The notes beneath the pieces were generated by a model. The model worked only from the letters and a program-made list of their open reading frames with translations. It made no database searches and was not told the DNA's origin. Source: Pasteurella multocida subsp. multocida OH4807 (GTDB lineage: Bacteria > Pseudomonadota > Gammaproteobacteria > Enterobacterales > Pasteurellaceae). Taken from it: DNA of 64,000 nt. The translations under genes were made by a program, and so were the position numbers. This document shows positions 1 through 11,643 of this stretch, piece by piece (position 1 is the stretch's first letter; every line of letters begins with the position of its first letter). The stretch covers positions 1,140,001-1,204,000 of the forward strand of contig CP004391.1 in NCBI GenBank assembly GCA_000973525.1. The letters are read 5' to 3'.

Positions 1-1
1 T

Positions 2-532
2 CCACGTTTCTTTGCAGCCTATAATGACTGCTCTATCCGCCGTCCCAACGCTAAAAAAATCAGCGAAAAGAAAAACTGGGCAGAAAAAAGCAAAGGGCTT
101 TCAAACACTCTATTACCATTAACTTCATTTACAGAAGGCAGCGAGATTGATCCGTTTCATATTGCATGCTTTCATAAACGCCATGATACATTGACAGAGT
201 ATGGCGTGGATAGCCCTGCGCTCGGTTATAGCTATTTTCACCAAAAGCTTTTAAATTGGATTGTCAATAAAATGAATACGCAACCTGATCAGGGACCGAT
301 GAATGATATTCCTGCATTAATGGCAAAAGCGAATTATCCGAAACAAGCCATTATCAGTATTGGGGCAACACGTTATACTGAATTTGGTGAGCGTAATTTT
401 TTACAAGTGGGCGATACTAGCATTGTCGTCGTGTATAATGCTCAAAAATACAATCATGAAGAGATTGTCACAATGGCACAGAACGAAAGCTTTGCTAACG
501 ATATTTCTGCACTGATACAAAAAGTTATTTAA
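2..532 (+). CDS. Hypothetical protein, C-terminal part (possibly DUF5718)
   Basis: The reading frame is open from the first bases of the window, so this is the 3' part of a gene that starts upstream; about 176 residues are visible. An internal ATG at 191 lies well inside the conserved-looking frame and is not the start. The visible part has no signal peptide or membrane segment. It includes FFAAYNDCSIRR near its beginning and SEKKNWAEKSKG soon after. From memory this resembles the DUF5718 family of unknown function, but I cannot confirm that. It ends just before a hairpin shared with the convergent birA gene. Confidence 0.7.
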   Translation, partial: PRFFAAYNDCSIRRPNAKKISEKKNWAEKSKGLSNTLLPLTSFTEGSEIDPFHIACFHKRHDTLTEYGVDSPALGYSYFHQKLLNWIVNKMNTQPDQGPMNDIPALMAKANYPKQAIISIGATRYTEFGERNFLQVGDTSIVVVYNAQKYNHEEIVTMAQNESFANDISALIQKVI

Positions 533-542
533 CACTCCATAC

Positions 543-579
543 AAGAGCGGTCTAAATTTCTTAAATTTTCACCGCTCTT
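543..579. terminator. Bidirectional hairpin between the first gene and birA
   Basis: AAGAGCGGT at 543-551 pairs with ACCGCTCTT at 571-579, and the inner bases can extend the stem. It lies between two convergent genes and so can serve both. The stem is a one-base variant of the uptake-signal 9-mer. Confidence 0.75.
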
Positions 580-589
580 TATCGATAAA

Positions 590-1525
590 CTACGCTTTTC
601 TAAGTGAGACTTCCCCACCATTAAAACACATCATGCCAGCTGACGTCGCAATTTTGATATACCCGCGCTCATCAATACCTTGCTCAATGCCAGTGGTAAT
701 GTGATTTTCACTGATAATATTGACTTCCTCACCCAAATACGCATCCAATTCTAACCAATGCTGTTTAAATGCCTCATCAATCCCACTTTCTTGGAAACGC
801 GTTAAATAATCCGTCAATTTTTTGATAAGCATAACAATTAATTGATTACGATTTAAATTTGGTAAGACTTCTACTAACTCTGCCCATGGCTGATCAATGG
901 CATTTTTCTGGTGAGGCAACGCCAAGTTAATCCCTAAACCAATCACAAGATGATGTAATCCATCTGAACGATTCGCAATTTCAATCAAAATGCCTGCTAA
1001 CTTTCGGTAATTCAGTAATACGTCGTTTGGCCATTTCAATGATACCCCCACTGCCCCTAGTTGTCTTAGTGTATCCGCAATCGCCATGCCAACCGCTAGG
1101 CTTAATCCTTCTAAATTGACATGGCGCGGTACTGTCCAATACAGACTCATTATCACTTGACCTGCGAAAGGCGATAACCATTGACGCCCGCGTCTACCCC
1201 GTCCTGCTGTTTGATATTCTGCAAGACAAACCGTTCCTCTTTCTAATTTCTCAATCTGTTCTAATAAATATTGATTAGTCGAATCAATAACTGGTTTTAC
1301 AATAATAGGCTGCGGGAAAAGTGCGTTTTCAAGATAAGTCGTCTCTAAACGTTCTAATTGAGGAATTAATTTGAAACCAACCGCACTTTTTTCTATGACG
1401 ATACCTTGCTTTTCGACGTTTGCGATTGCACTCAATACCTCAGACGGTGAGCAATTTAGCTTCTTGACTAATTCAGATAGCGATGTTTCAGGGGATTGCG
1501 CTAAAATTTCGATTATTTTTTGCAT
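590..1525 (-). CDS. birA: Bifunctional biotin-protein ligase / biotin operon repressor BirA
   Basis: BirA makes biotinyl-AMP and transfers biotin to the carrier protein of acetyl-CoA carboxylase. In enterobacteria it also represses biotin genes. At 311 residues it is close to the E. coli length (321). Residues 1-60 form a winged-helix-like domain, so this is the bifunctional class. The biotinyl-AMP loop GRGRRGRQW sits at about 108-116, and KWPNDV at about 166-171 belongs to the catalytic core. The C-terminal 50 residues fit the small SH3-like domain. It is transcribed divergently from guaB. accA, another gene for acetyl-CoA carboxylase, lies about 5 kb away. An uptake signal (ACCGCACTT) lies inside the gene near 1380. 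Confidence 0.95.
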   Translation of the reverse strand: MQKIIEILAQSPETSLSELVKKLNCSPSEVLSAIANVEKQGIVIEKSAVGFKLIPQLERLETTYLENALFPQPIIVKPVIDSTNQYLLEQIEKLERGTVCLAEYQTAGRGRRGRQWLSPFAGQVIMSLYWTVPRHVNLEGLSLAVGMAIADTLRQLGAVGVSLKWPNDVLLNYRKLAGILIEIANRSDGLHHLVIGLGINLALPHQKNAIDQPWAELVEVLPNLNRNQLIVMLIKKLTDYLTRFQESGIDEAFKQHWLELDAYLGEEVNIISENHITTGIEQGIDERGYIKIATSAGMMCFNGGEVSLRKA

Positions 1526-1595
1526 AAAAAACCTAGTTGATATAACTGAGCATTCTCATTGTGTTTGAACATGGCATTTTGTACTAAATCGATAA

Positions 1596-3158
<1,563 letters not shown>

Positions 3159-3166
3159 AAGTAGGT

Positions 3167-3187
3167 GTCCCCGATTCATTCGGGGAC
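3167..3187 (+). terminator. guaB terminator
   Basis: GTCCCCGA at 3167-3174 pairs with TCGGGGAC at 3180-3187 around a 5-base loop, followed by TTTGTTT. It lies directly after the guaB stop and suggests that guaB is mainly monocistronic. Confidence 0.85.
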
Positions 3188-3232
3188 TTTGTTTAATGCA
3201 GTTAAGTCATTTCTTAATAATTGATATACACA

Positions 3233-3856
3233 ATGTTACTGAGAAAACGCATTTGTAATAAACTTAACGCCTACATCCGCTATTTTCTTAATCAGGAAAA
3301 AAGAAAGCGGTTAATAAAGCGAGATATCACTGTTATTTCGAGTAATTGTCTCGGTGGTTTTATGTTACACGACTTAAATTTGCGTTTTAACTCCCCTTTT
3401 ATAAATTTATATTTAACGGCAAAAGACTTTCTTCGTTATCTCCAAAACATTGAGTTTTACCAAAGCCAACCTTTGGAATTTATTCAAACTGAAAAAACTT
3501 ATCCAGTAGGGAAACTGGCTGATCTTCATATTCATTTTATGCATTATCACAACGAGCAAGAAGCCCGTGAAAAATGGCAACAACGTAGCCAACGAATGAA
3601 TTTGGAGAATCTATTTATCATTATGACGGATCGTGATGGGTGTACTTATCAAGATCTTGTGGAATTTGATGCACTTCCTTTTAAAAATAAAGTGGTATTC
3701 ACAAACAAAGATTACCCTGAACTAAAAAGTGCGGTCAAAATTTCAGGATTTGAACAAGAAGAGATGGTCGGGGATTTATCCGAATACACAGGATTTAACG
3801 GCAAACGTTATTACGATCAATTTGATTATGTTGCTTGGTTTAACAAGGCAAATTAA
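3233..3856 (+). CDS. DUF1919 family protein
   Basis: This 207-residue protein carries ITVISSNCLGGFMLHDLNL near residue 35, followed by a central NSPFINLYLTAKDFLRYL block. This is the hallmark of DUF1919, a family of unknown function often found with exopolysaccharide or surface-glycan genes. The ATG at 3233 gives the usual basic N-terminus (MLLRKRICNK), although its ribosome-binding site is weak. There is no signal peptide or membrane segment. It sits between guaB and guaA, each of which has its own regulatory context. An uptake signal AAGTGCGGT lies inside the gene at 3727. A glycan-related role is only inferred from the family. Confidence 0.85.
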   Translation: MLLRKRICNKLNAYIRYFLNQEKRKRLIKRDITVISSNCLGGFMLHDLNLRFNSPFINLYLTAKDFLRYLQNIEFYQSQPLEFIQTEKTYPVGKLADLHIHFMHYHNEQEAREKWQQRSQRMNLENLFIIMTDRDGCTYQDLVEFDALPFKNKVVFTNKDYPELKSAVKISGFEQEEMVGDLSEYTGFNGKRYYDQFDYVAWFNKAN

Positions 3857-3922
3857 ACATAAATCAAATACATCTACGCAAGCAAAATCTAATTTGGCTT
3901 TCAACACTTAAAGAGAACTTAA

Positions 3923-5494
3923 ATGAACAACATTCACAATCATAAAATTTTAATTTTGGACTTCGGTTCACAATATACTCAGCTAATTGCACGTCGTGTG
4001 CGTGAAATTGGTGTTTACTGCGAACTTTGGGCGTGGGACGTGAGCGAAGCTGATATTCGTGAATTCAATCCAACGGGGATCATTCTTTCTGGTGGTCCTG
4101 AAAGTACCACTGAAGAAAACAGCCCACGCGCACCAGAATATGTGTTCAAGGCAGGCGTGCCCGTGTTAGGGATCTGCTATGGTATGCAAACCATGGCAAT
4201 GCAATTAGGCGGTTTGACTGAAACTTCAGATCATCGTGAATTCGGTTATGCATCAGTAGATTTAAAAGCAACAGATGCACTCTTTGCAAAATTAAATGAT
4301 GACTTAACAAGTGCGGCGCCAAAATTAGACGTTTGGATGAGCCATGGTGATAAAGTCACTCGCTTACCAGAAAACTTCCAAGTTACAGGCGTGACACCAA
4401 CGTGCCCAATTGCAGCCATGTCTGATGAAAGCCGTCGTTTTTATGGCGTACAATTCCACCCAGAAGTAACACACACTAAAAGCGGCTTGGCATTATTAAC
4501 CAACTTCGTAGTGAATATCTGTGGTTGTGAACGTAACTGGACACCAGAAAATATTATTGAAGATGCCGTTGCTCGCATCAAAGCACAAGTTGGCGATAAC
4601 GAAGTGATCCTAGGTTTATCAGGTGGTGTTGACTCTTCTGTAACCGCACTTTTATTACACCGCGCAATTGGTAAAAACTTACACTGCGTGTTTGTTGATA
4701 ATGGTTTACTTCGCTTAAACGAAGCTGAGCAAGTGATGGAGATGTTTGGCGATAAATTCGGCTTAAACATTATTCACGTTAACGCTGAAAATCGTTTCTT
4801 AGATGCTTTAAAAGGCATTGATGAACCAGAAGCAAAACGTAAAACTATTGGTAAAGTCTTCGTTGATGTATTCGATGATGAGTCGAAAAAATTATCAAGC
4901 GTAAAATGGTTAGCGCAAGGGACAATCTACCCTGATGTGATCGAATCTGCGGCAAGTAAAACAGGTAAAGCGCATGTGATTAAATCACACCACAATGTTG
5001 GCGGCTTACCTGACTATATGAAACTCGGTTTAGTTGAACCACTACGTGAATTATTTAAAGATGAAGTGCGTAAAATTGGCTTAGCATTAGGTTTACCAGC
5101 AGAAATGTTAAACCGCCACCCATTCCCGGGTCCAGGCTTAGGCGTGCGTGTGCTAGGTGAAATCAAGAAAGAATATTGTGATTTAGTCCGTCGTGCTGAT
5201 GCAATCTTTATGGAGGAATTACACGCTTCAGGCTGGTACTACAAAGTCAGCCAAGCATTTACTGTATTCTTACCAGTAAAATCCGTAGGTGTAATGGGTG
5301 ATGGTCGTAAATACGACTGGGTTGTTAGCTTAAGAGCGGTAGAAACGATCGATTTTATGACCGCACATTGGGCACATTTACCTTACGAACTCTTAGGTAA
5401 AATCTCTAACCGCATCATCAACGAAGTAAATGGCATTTCACGTGTTGTTTACGACGTAAGCGGTAAGCCACCTGCAACAATTGAGTGGGAATAA
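3923..5494 (+). CDS. guaA: GMP synthase (glutamine-hydrolysing)
   Basis: GuaA aminates XMP to GMP with glutamine and ATP, in the cytoplasm. At 523 residues it matches E. coli GuaA (525). The N-terminal class I amidotransferase carries the triad Cys85 (in GICYGMQ), His179 and Glu181 (in FHPEV). The ATP-pyrophosphatase P-loop SGGVDS lies at 233-238, and the C-terminal dimerisation domain is complete. The start has a GAGAAC-type ribosome-binding site. With guaB, adk, prs and the purine permease in this window, it forms much of the route for purine nucleotide supply. Confidence 0.97.
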   Translation: MNNIHNHKILILDFGSQYTQLIARRVREIGVYCELWAWDVSEADIREFNPTGIILSGGPESTTEENSPRAPEYVFKAGVPVLGICYGMQTMAMQLGGLTETSDHREFGYASVDLKATDALFAKLNDDLTSAAPKLDVWMSHGDKVTRLPENFQVTGVTPTCPIAAMSDESRRFYGVQFHPEVTHTKSGLALLTNFVVNICGCERNWTPENIIEDAVARIKAQVGDNEVILGLSGGVDSSVTALLLHRAIGKNLHCVFVDNGLLRLNEAEQVMEMFGDKFGLNIIHVNAENRFLDALKGIDEPEAKRKTIGKVFVDVFDDESKKLSSVKWLAQGTIYPDVIESAASKTGKAHVIKSHHNVGGLPDYMKLGLVEPLRELFKDEVRKIGLALGLPAEMLNRHPFPGPGLGVRVLGEIKKEYCDLVRRADAIFMEELHASGWYYKVSQAFTVFLPVKSVGVMGDGRKYDWVVSLRAVETIDFMTAHWAHLPYELLGKISNRIINEVNGISRVVYDVSGKPPATIEWE

Positions 5495-5510
5495 CACTCA
5501 TAAACTAATT

Positions 5511-5532
5511 ATGCCCTGATTTATCAGGGCAT
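5511..5532. terminator. guaA terminator
   Basis: ATGCCCTGAT at 5511-5520 and ATCAGGGCAT at 5523-5532 form a near-perfect palindrome followed by ATTTTATTT. It lies between guaA and the convergent MliC-like gene. Confidence 0.85.
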
Positions 5533-5556
5533 ATTTTATTTATCAAAACAAATCAA

Positions 5557-5910
5557 TTATTCTGCGACACATTCCCTTATCACCACTTTTCCATCGCCAA
5601 ATAATGTTGCTTGATTACCTTTAGTTTGTAATTCATATGTATAGTCTTTCTTAATCGCCTTATACACTGCACCTGAAGCAGATTTCACGATTTCCATAGG
5701 AACCATTTCATCCACTTGGTTAATAATGGCGAAAGAATCTTTAGCGGTATTGATAAAAATCACCTCTAATGTTTTTTTGCCTTCACAACTGTAAAGCATT
5801 TTCGTTAGCTCACCTTTTGAGCTTGACGCTAAAAATGTGGCATGTATTGAGGAGGCTATAAACGAAAGAACACCAAGCGTTGCCATTAAAGTGGCTTTAT
5901 TTAATTTCAT
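5557..5910 (-). CDS. MliC-like C-type lysozyme inhibitor, exported
   Basis: This is a 117-residue secreted protein with signal peptide MKLNKATLMATLGVLSFIAS and likely cleavage after IHA (residue 24). The mature part shows the MliC/PliC pattern: YSCEGKKTLEV, then SASGAVYK, then ELQTKGNQATL and a late cysteine (REC). The two cysteines could form the family's disulfide. No lipobox Cys follows the signal peptide, so the protein looks periplasmic rather than lipid-anchored. MliC proteins block host C-type lysozyme, which fits an animal-associated bacterium. The family call rests on motif memory. Confidence 0.75.
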   Translation of the reverse strand: MKLNKATLMATLGVLSFIASSIHATFLASSSKGELTKMLYSCEGKKTLEVIFINTAKDSFAIINQVDEMVPMEIVKSASGAVYKAIKKDYTYELQTKGNQATLFGDGKVVIRECVAE

Positions 5911-6167
5911 AAAACGCCTAAATCAATTGGGTTATACCTATCAAGGCTGTCCCTTTGACATAGTTTTGAAGCATAACGTTCATTTAATGCTTCCCAATAA
6001 TCAGCAATGTAATTGCCTTCCTAAGCCCGTAGTAAATGGTAGAACAAGTAAAACATAGCATGATTTTTAACAAAAAAAGGCATACAATACAGCCTATGTT
6101 TGCACCATCATAAAAATCTTGATAAAGTGCCGTACAACGTTGTGCTAATTTGAGAACAGGAAGAAAA

Positions 6168-7121
6168 ATGAGCCCAGAATATTTAGATTTTGAATTACCG
6201 ATTGCAGAACTTGAAGCAAAAATTGAGTCTCTACGTTCTGTTGCAAGTGAAGATAACGAAATCAATCTTGATGATGAAATTGCACGTTTACAGAAGAAAA
6301 GCGCGGAGCTGACGCAAAAAACGTTTGCTAATTTAGATGCATGGCAAGTGTCAAAAATGGCTCGTCATCCAAACCGTCCTTATACTCTTGATTATATTGA
6401 ACGTATCTTTACTGAATTTGAAGAATTAGCGGGCGATCGTGCATTCGCAGATGATAAAGCGATTGTCGGTGGTTTAGCACGTTTAAACGGAAAACCTGTG
6501 ATGGTTATTGGTCATCAAAAAGGGCGTACTGTAAAAGATAAAGTAAAACGTAATTTTGGTATGCCTGCACCAGAAGGTTATCGCAAAGCATTGCGTTTAA
6601 TGCAAATGGCGGAACGTTTTAAACTTCCTATCATTACATTTATCGACACCCCTGGAGCATATCCTGGTGTGGGCGCTGAAGAGCGTGGTCAGTCAGAAGC
6701 CATCGCACGCAACTTACGTGAAATGGCAACACTAAAAGTCCCAGTCATTTGTACCGTTATCGGTGAAGGGGGATCAGGTGGTGCGTTAGCTATTGGTGTC
6801 GGCGACAAAGTCAATATGTTGCAATACAGTACCTACTCTGTTATTTCACCTGAAGGCTGTGCCTCTATTTTATGGAAAAGCGCAGACAAAGCCTCAACGG
6901 CAGCAGAAGTAATGGGCTTAACTGCAAACCGCTTAAAAGAATTAAATTTAATCGACAATATCGTTGAAGAGCCACTCGGTGGTGCACATCGTGATTTTGA
7001 TGCGATGGCACAAAATCTAAAACAACGTTTATTGGACGATTTAAAAGATCTTGAAATGCTTGACCAAGATAATTTATTACATCGCCGCTATCATCGTCTG
7101 ATGGACTACGGTTATTGCTAA
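6168..7121 (+). CDS. accA: Acetyl-CoA carboxylase carboxyltransferase, alpha subunit
   Basis: AccA pairs with AccD to transfer the carboxyl group from carboxybiotin to acetyl-CoA, giving malonyl-CoA for fatty acid synthesis. It has 317 residues against 319 in E. coli. The carboxyltransferase core carries [20 protein letters not shown] and the oxyanion-forming glycines of [17 protein letters not shown]. The ATG at 6168 follows AGGAAG at good spacing and gives the usual MSPEYLDFE start; an upstream in-frame codon at 6150 lacks such a site. The gene is followed by its own hairpin. Confidence 0.96.
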   Translation: MSPEYLDFELPIAELEAKIESLRSVASEDNEINLDDEIARLQKKSAELTQKTFANLDAWQVSKMARHPNRPYTLDYIERIFTEFEELAGDRAFADDKAIVGGLARLNGKPVMVIGHQKGRTVKDKVKRNFGMPAPEGYRKALRLMQMAERFKLPIITFIDTPGAYPGVGAEERGQSEAIARNLREMATLKVPVICTVIGEGGSGGALAIGVGDKVNMLQYSTYSVISPEGCASILWKSADKASTAAEVMGLTANRLKELNLIDNIVEEPLGGAHRDFDAMAQNLKQRLLDDLKDLEMLDQDNLLHRRYHRLMDYGYC

Positions 7122-7135
7122 ATCTTTAACTAAAC

Positions 7136-7158
7136 AGTGCGGTAAACCATACCGCACT
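7136..7158 (+). terminator. accA terminator made of paired uptake signals
   Basis: AGTGCGGT at 7136-7143 pairs with ACCGCACT at 7151-7158, followed by a run of T. The T-run abuts the ribosome-binding site of the next gene, so read-through may feed the gene downstream. Confidence 0.85.
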
Positions 7159-7174
7159 TTTTTTGGAGATCATC

Positions 7175-7891
7175 ATGATGCGTATTCTATTCTTCTTATT
7201 GCCAGCAATTTGCTTTTCTGGTTATGCCACTCTCACTTTCGCCGACGAATATCAGTTTTCATTTGAGCCTCGTGAATTGACCGACCCCGTGATGATGAAA
7301 GCAAAATTTATGAAAGAAATGACGCTGAATCAGCAAAAAATCAACGTTTATCAAACAGAATATGAAGATAATATTAAGGGCGGATGGTTAAAAAGTGATA
7401 TTGTTCCTTTTTCAACAAAATTAAAGGCGGAAACCCTAGCACATTTTGACCTCTATGCCATGCCCTATGAACAAATGTTGCTCGTGCCCAAAGGTTGGCA
7501 ATTACTCAATGGTAGCGTAGGCGCAAACGGCTCAACCTCCTACGTATTTGCTCCAAAGGACAGAGTAGGTTATTTTTCTTATTATCATGCGGCAAGTTGT
7601 GTCGGTTGTGCCATGATGGCAGCGTCAGCATTTTTTCCAGACGCGAAAAAACATGCAAAAGAGAATGATTTTTTATTTTACACTTCAACGAATTTCCCTG
7701 TTTCGCAAGTTTCTCTCAATCCACATTTAATTGCTTATCAAGCGAATCAAGGGAAAAAACGTCTTGATGGTGTCGCTTATTACAATATCGAAAGTGACGC
7801 GCCATTTTGGCAAGCTGAAATATATTTACCCGAACATCAACAAAAATTAGCGACTCCATTACTTAATCAATTTATTCGAAAAGGAAACTAG
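7175..7891 (+). CDS. Exported protein of unknown function (possibly DUF4850)
   Basis: I do not recognise this 238-residue protein with certainty; it may belong to DUF4850. It begins with a signal peptide ([20 protein letters not shown], cleavage near TFA/DEY). Two ATG codons at 7175 and 7178 both lie close to a GGAG site at 7165-7168; I chose the first. A CxxC pair (CVGC) lies near residue 143, followed by a small-residue-rich stretch, and could form a disulfide or bind metal. The stop is separated by one base from the pdxY start, so the two are probably cotranslated. The lack of a lipobox suggests a periplasmic location. Confidence 0.75.
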   Translation: MMRILFFLLPAICFSGYATLTFADEYQFSFEPRELTDPVMMKAKFMKEMTLNQQKINVYQTEYEDNIKGGWLKSDIVPFSTKLKAETLAHFDLYAMPYEQMLLVPKGWQLLNGSVGANGSTSYVFAPKDRVGYFSYYHAASCVGCAMMAASAFFPDAKKHAKENDFLFYTSTNFPVSQVSLNPHLIAYQANQGKKRLDGVAYYNIESDAPFWQAEIYLPEHQQKLATPLLNQFIRKGN

Positions 7892-7892
7892 A

Positions 7893-8753
7893 ATGAAACA
7901 CGTTCTTTCAATACAATCCCACGTCGTTTATGGCTACGCAGGTAATAAATCAGCCACTTTTCCTATGCAGCTTTTAGGCGTTGATGTCTGGGCATTGAAT
8001 ACGGTTCAATTTTCCAACCATACGCAATATGGCAAATGGACAGGAATGGTCATTCCTAAAGAACAAATTGGTGAAATTGTACGTGGCATTGATGCCATTG
8101 ACTCACTACACTTATGTGATGCTGTTGTATCTGGCTACATTGGTTCTGCAGAACAAGTAGAAGAAATTATCAACGCTGTTCGTTTTGTAAAATCGAAAAA
8201 TCCCAATGCACTCTATTTATGCGATCCAGTAATGGGTCACCCTGACAAAGGCTGTATTGTGGCTGACGGCGTGAAAGAGGGCTTAGTGAATTTAGCGATG
8301 GCTGAAGCTGATTTAATCACCCCAAATTTAGTGGAATTACGTGAATTAAGTGGCTTACCTGTTGAAAACTTTGAACAAGCATTGGATGCAGTAAAAGTGA
8401 TCTTATCTAAAGGGCCGAAAAAAGTGTTAGTGAAACACTTAAGTAAAGTGGGCAAAGATGCGACACAATTTGAAATGCTTTTAGCAAATCAAGACGGTAT
8501 GTGGCACATCAGCCGCCCATTACACCAATTCCGAAAAGAACCTGTGGGTGTGGGCGACTTAACTGCAGGCTTGTTTATCGCAAATCTACTTAATGGAAAA
8601 TCTGACATCGAGGCTTTTGAACATACCGCCAATGCGGTGAATGATGTGATGACTGTGACACAACAAAAAGATAATTACGAACTGCAAATTATCGCCGCAC
8701 GTGATTACATTATGAATCCAATTAGCCAATATAAAGCGGTAAAAATCGCTTAA
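7893..8753 (+). CDS. pdxY: Pyridoxal kinase PdxY
   Basis: PdxY phosphorylates pyridoxal to pyridoxal 5'-phosphate, a salvage route for vitamin B6. The 286-residue length equals that of E. coli PdxY (287). The ribokinase-type fold shows the substrate-side [13 protein letters not shown] near the N-terminus and [10 protein letters not shown] near residue 215, which contains the catalytic aspartate. The [10 protein letters not shown] start favours PdxY over PdxK. It follows the exported protein with a one-base gap. Confidence 0.95.
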   Translation: MKHVLSIQSHVVYGYAGNKSATFPMQLLGVDVWALNTVQFSNHTQYGKWTGMVIPKEQIGEIVRGIDAIDSLHLCDAVVSGYIGSAEQVEEIINAVRFVKSKNPNALYLCDPVMGHPDKGCIVADGVKEGLVNLAMAEADLITPNLVELRELSGLPVENFEQALDAVKVILSKGPKKVLVKHLSKVGKDATQFEMLLANQDGMWHISRPLHQFRKEPVGVGDLTAGLFIANLLNGKSDIEAFEHTANAVNDVMTVTQQKDNYELQIIAARDYIMNPISQYKAVKIA

Positions 8754-8762
8754 TCCCAACCT

Positions 8763-8790
8763 TAAAGGGCGTTGCAATGAACGCCCTTTA
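8763..8790 (+). terminator. pdxY terminator
   Basis: TAAAGGGCGTT at 8763-8773 pairs perfectly with AACGCCCTTTA at 8780-8790 across a six-base loop, then TTTT. tilS starts 18 bases later. Confidence 0.85.
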
Positions 8791-8808
8791 TTTTCAGAAC
8801 GCTCGTTT

Positions 8809-10116
8809 ATGTTATTAAAAAGATTCCAAGCCCAAATTGATAAATACGCCTCTACACAAACGCAATTTCTGATTGGTTTTAGTGGTGGTTTGGATTCCAC
8901 TGCTTTGCTTCTACTATTCACAAAACTTCGAGAAAATCGACCACACTTACAACTGCGTGCCATTCACATTCATCATGGATTGAGTGCAAACGCAGATAGT
9001 TGGGCACAACACTGCAAACAAATTTGTGAACAGTTAAACGTGCCATTCATTATTGAAAAAGTGCAAGTGGATGCCCGTAATGGTATTGAGGCGGGAGCAC
9101 GTGAAGCGCGTTATCAAGCGATCGCTCAACATATTTTACCGTATGAAGTTTTGGCGACGGCACATCATCTACAAGATCAAACCGAAACTTTTTTCCTCGC
9201 CTTAAAACGTGGCAGTGGCTTACAAGGTTTGGGCGCAATGCAAGTGCAAAGTGCGGTCTATAATTTACCTGTTTTTCGCCCTCTACTCCATTTTACTCGC
9301 CCTGAATTAGAGCAGTTTGTGCAAGCGGAAAAATTGGATTGGGTGGAGGATGAAAGCAATAGCGATAGTCGCTATGAACGCAATTTTCTACGTAATGAAA
9401 TTTTACCTGAACTACGTCAACGCTGGCCGCATTTTGATTCTGCCGTGCAACGTTCTGCACAGCATTGTTTTGAACAACAACAATTCATCAATGAATTATT
9501 AGCCGATGAATTTTCGCAACACGTTGATAAAACTGACCGCACTTTCAACATTCAGCCATTCACACACTACTCTGCAACCAAACAAAAAGCTTTATTGCGA
9601 TTGTGGATCAATGAGTGGCAATTGCCAATGCCGTCGTTAGTGCAACTTGAGCAAATTATTCAAGATGTCATTTTTGCCAAAGCTGACAGCAATCCATTAT
9701 TCCAATTGGGTGAAAAAGTGGTTCGTCGTCATCAACAAAAATTGTATTTAACGCCACAATTTAGCGATATATCAACGCATAAAATCAACATTAAAATAGG
9801 TGAAACAGTTTGCTTGCCTGATCATTTAGGCACATTAACGCTTACGCAACAAACCGATAAATTACTGGTGCAATGGCAGAATCAACAACTTGTGACACAA
9901 GCACTACCTTTGACAAATACACCTATTCAAGTGCGTTTTAGCTACACAGGGAAAGTGCGTTTAACGGAAAAATCTGCCAATAAAGAAATGAAAAAGATTT
10001 GGCAACACTTTAATGTGCCGGTGTGGCAACGCCAACGTATTCCACTGATTTTCTATGGTGATAAGCTCAAAAGTGCGGTCGGTTTATTTGAAGTTTTTGA
10101 TGACAATAACCAATAA
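8809..10116 (+). CDS. tilS: tRNA(Ile)-lysidine synthase
   Basis: TilS attaches lysine to cytidine 34 of the tRNA that reads AUA, changing its charging and decoding from Met to Ile. The PP-loop SGGLDS at residues 25-30 binds [16 protein letters not shown] and [12 protein letters not shown] are typical of the N-terminal catalytic domain, and residues from about 240 form the TilS substrate-binding and C-terminal domains. At 435 residues it matches the long gammaproteobacterial form. Three uptake-signal 9-mers lie in the gene (near 9248, 9537 and 10073), which is dense for one gene. Confidence 0.95.
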   Translation: MLLKRFQAQIDKYASTQTQFLIGFSGGLDSTALLLLFTKLRENRPHLQLRAIHIHHGLSANADSWAQHCKQICEQLNVPFIIEKVQVDARNGIEAGAREARYQAIAQHILPYEVLATAHHLQDQTETFFLALKRGSGLQGLGAMQVQSAVYNLPVFRPLLHFTRPELEQFVQAEKLDWVEDESNSDSRYERNFLRNEILPELRQRWPHFDSAVQRSAQHCFEQQQFINELLADEFSQHVDKTDRTFNIQPFTHYSATKQKALLRLWINEWQLPMPSLVQLEQIIQDVIFAKADSNPLFQLGEKVVRRHQQKLYLTPQFSDISTHKINIKIGETVCLPDHLGTLTLTQQTDKLLVQWQNQQLVTQALPLTNTPIQVRFSYTGKVRLTEKSANKEMKKIWQHFNVPVWQRQRIPLIFYGDKLKSAVGLFEVFDDNNQ

Positions 10117-10128
10117 TGAAGAAAAAAT

Positions 10129-10150
10129 AAGGGCAGAATATTCTGCCCTT
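10129..10150. terminator. Bidirectional terminator between tilS and the purine permease
   Basis: AAGGGCAGAAT at 10129-10139 and ATTCTGCCCTT at 10140-10150 form a perfect 22-base palindrome with T-rich sequence on the tilS side and A-rich sequence on the other. It sits between convergent genes. Confidence 0.85.
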
Positions 10151-10177
10151 TGTTTTAGCCAGTTCGGGGGAAAAGAA

Positions 10178-11491
10178 TTAAATCGCCCAACCACCTACAT
10201 AGAAAGCCACTAATGCCACAGCGATCACGATAGTGCCGATATTTAATTTTTTATATTCACCAGACACTAAACGACCAATCACTAATGTTGCGAAACCTAA
10301 CATAATACCTGTGACGATATTTGCCGTTAATACGATAAATACTGCACAAACTAAACCGCTCATCGCCCCAATGAAATCATTGAAGTCTAATTTGCTCACG
10401 TTGCTTAACATCAATAAACCGACATACATTAACGCGGGTGCAGTTGCATAACCTGGCACTAAGAATGCTAATGGTTGGAAGAATAACATTAATAAGAATA
10501 ACACGCCCACAACAATTGCTGTGATACCTGTTTTACCGCCAGCCGCTGTACCTGCTGCTGATTCAATATACACTGCTGCTGGCGCGGTACCGAACACACC
10601 AGAGAAAATGCTACTTACCGAGTCAGAGGTTAACGCTTTACCGCCGTTGATGATTTGACCATCTTTATCTAGTAAGTTTGCTTGACCCGCTACCGCACGG
10701 ATTGTACCTGTCGCATCGAATACAGCAGTCATCACAAGGGCAAATACCACAGGTAAAATTGCAGGCTGTAATGCGCCCATAATGTCTAATTGTAAGAATA
10801 ATGAATTTTCACCGAAGGTTGGCATTTTGAACACTTCACCACCAAATTTTACATTTGGATCGAAGATTAAGCCCACGATAGTGATCGCAATAATCACCCA
10901 TAAGATGCCACCTTTTACTTGCATTTTTTCTAAGCCGATAATGAATGCTAAGCCAATTAATGACATTAATACAGGGAATGAAGTGAACTCACCTAATTTC
11001 ACTGGTAAACCCGCTTGGTTGCTTACTACTAAGCCCACACCGTTTGCTGCGATTAATAATAAGAATAAACCGATACCGATACCCGCACCGTGTGCAATGC
11101 TGATCGGTAAATTACGTAAAATCCACGCGCGGATACCTGTTGCAGAAATGAGCGTAAACACCACCCCCATTAAGAAAACTGCGCCTAATGCCACAGGGAT
11201 ACTCACTTGTTGACCTAATACTAAGCTGAATGCAGTAAAAGCGGTTAATGAAATAGCACAACCAATCGCCATTGGCACGTTTGCCCATAAGCCGATTAGG
11301 ATAGAACCTAAACCTGCCACTAAACAGGTTGCGATAAATACCGATTCAGGTGGGAAGCCTGCTGCACCGAGCATATTTGGTACAACGATCACTGAGTACA
11401 CCATCGCTAAGAACGTTGTGAGTCCAGCAATCACCTCTTGGCGAACACTTGAACCACGTTTAGTGACTTCAAAATGTTTTTCTAAAGACAT
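10178..11491 (-). CDS. NCS2 (AzgA-like) purine base permease
   Basis: This 437-residue integral membrane protein has about 12-14 hydrophobic segments. The N-terminus ([23 protein letters not shown]) is typical of the AzgA-type branch of NCS2, which includes the E. coli adenine and hypoxanthine/guanine importers. The conserved [18 protein letters not shown] near residue 250 and the [13 protein letters not shown] segment near 310 belong to the substrate-binding helices. Substrate choice (adenine or guanine/hypoxanthine) cannot be read from motifs here, so no symbol is given. A PurR-like operator overlaps its promoter, consistent with purine control. Confidence 0.9.
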   Translation of the reverse strand: MSLEKHFEVTKRGSSVRQEVIAGLTTFLAMVYSVIVVPNMLGAAGFPPESVFIATCLVAGLGSILIGLWANVPMAIGCAISLTAFTAFSLVLGQQVSIPVALGAVFLMGVVFTLISATGIRAWILRNLPISIAHGAGIGIGLFLLLIAANGVGLVVSNQAGLPVKLGEFTSFPVLMSLIGLAFIIGLEKMQVKGGILWVIIAITIVGLIFDPNVKFGGEVFKMPTFGENSLFLQLDIMGALQPAILPVVFALVMTAVFDATGTIRAVAGQANLLDKDGQIINGGKALTSDSVSSIFSGVFGTAPAAVYIESAAGTAAGGKTGITAIVVGVLFLLMLFFQPLAFLVPGYATAPALMYVGLLMLSNVSKLDFNDFIGAMSGLVCAVFIVLTANIVTGIMLGFATLVIGRLVSGEYKKLNIGTIVIAVALVAFYVGGWAI

Positions 11492-11536
11492 ATTGTTTCC
11501 TTAAATCAAAGTAGTAAAGTAAAAAAATAAGCGCAT

Positions 11537-11564
11537 ATTCTACGCTAAATTTTTCAATAGTAAA
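11537..11564 (-). promoter_or_regulatory. Promoter of the purine permease
   Basis: Read on the minus strand, TTTACT (complement of 11559-11564) and TAGAAT (complement of 11537-11542) are 16 bp apart and lie about 50 bases before the permease ATG. The -35 overlaps the PurR-like box. Confidence 0.6.
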
Positions 11565-11573
11565 CGTTTGCGT
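11558..11573 (-). promoter_or_regulatory. PurR operator candidate
   Basis: On the minus strand the 16-mer begins ACGCAAACGTTT, which matches the first 12 positions of the E. coli PurR consensus ACGCAAACGTTTGCGT; the right end is degenerate. It overlaps the -35 element of the purine permease, as expected for repression by PurR with guanine or hypoxanthine. Confidence 0.7.
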
Positions 11574-11601
11574 GACTAATTTTGGTTAAAAAAGCAAAAA
11601 A

Positions 11602-11624
11602 ATTGGCACCCTCTAGGTGCCAAT
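11602..11624 (-). terminator. Terminator of the DUF805 gene
   Basis: ATTGGCACC at 11602-11610 pairs with GGTGCCAAT at 11616-11624. On the minus strand the hairpin is followed by a T-rich run (complement of AAAAAAGCAAAAAA). It lies 20 bases after the stop. Confidence 0.85.
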
Positions 11625-11643
11625 GGATACATGAAAATCAACC

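Noticed and set aside
5837..6058. Plus-strand 73-codon frame across the MliC-like gene start and the following gap
   Set aside because: It is antisense to a good gene for part of its length, has no ribosome-binding site and no coding-like composition.
6313..6330. ACGTTTGC-containing, PurR-like sequence in accA
   Set aside because: It lies inside conserved coding sequence, the half-sites have wrong spacing, and no promoter is near.
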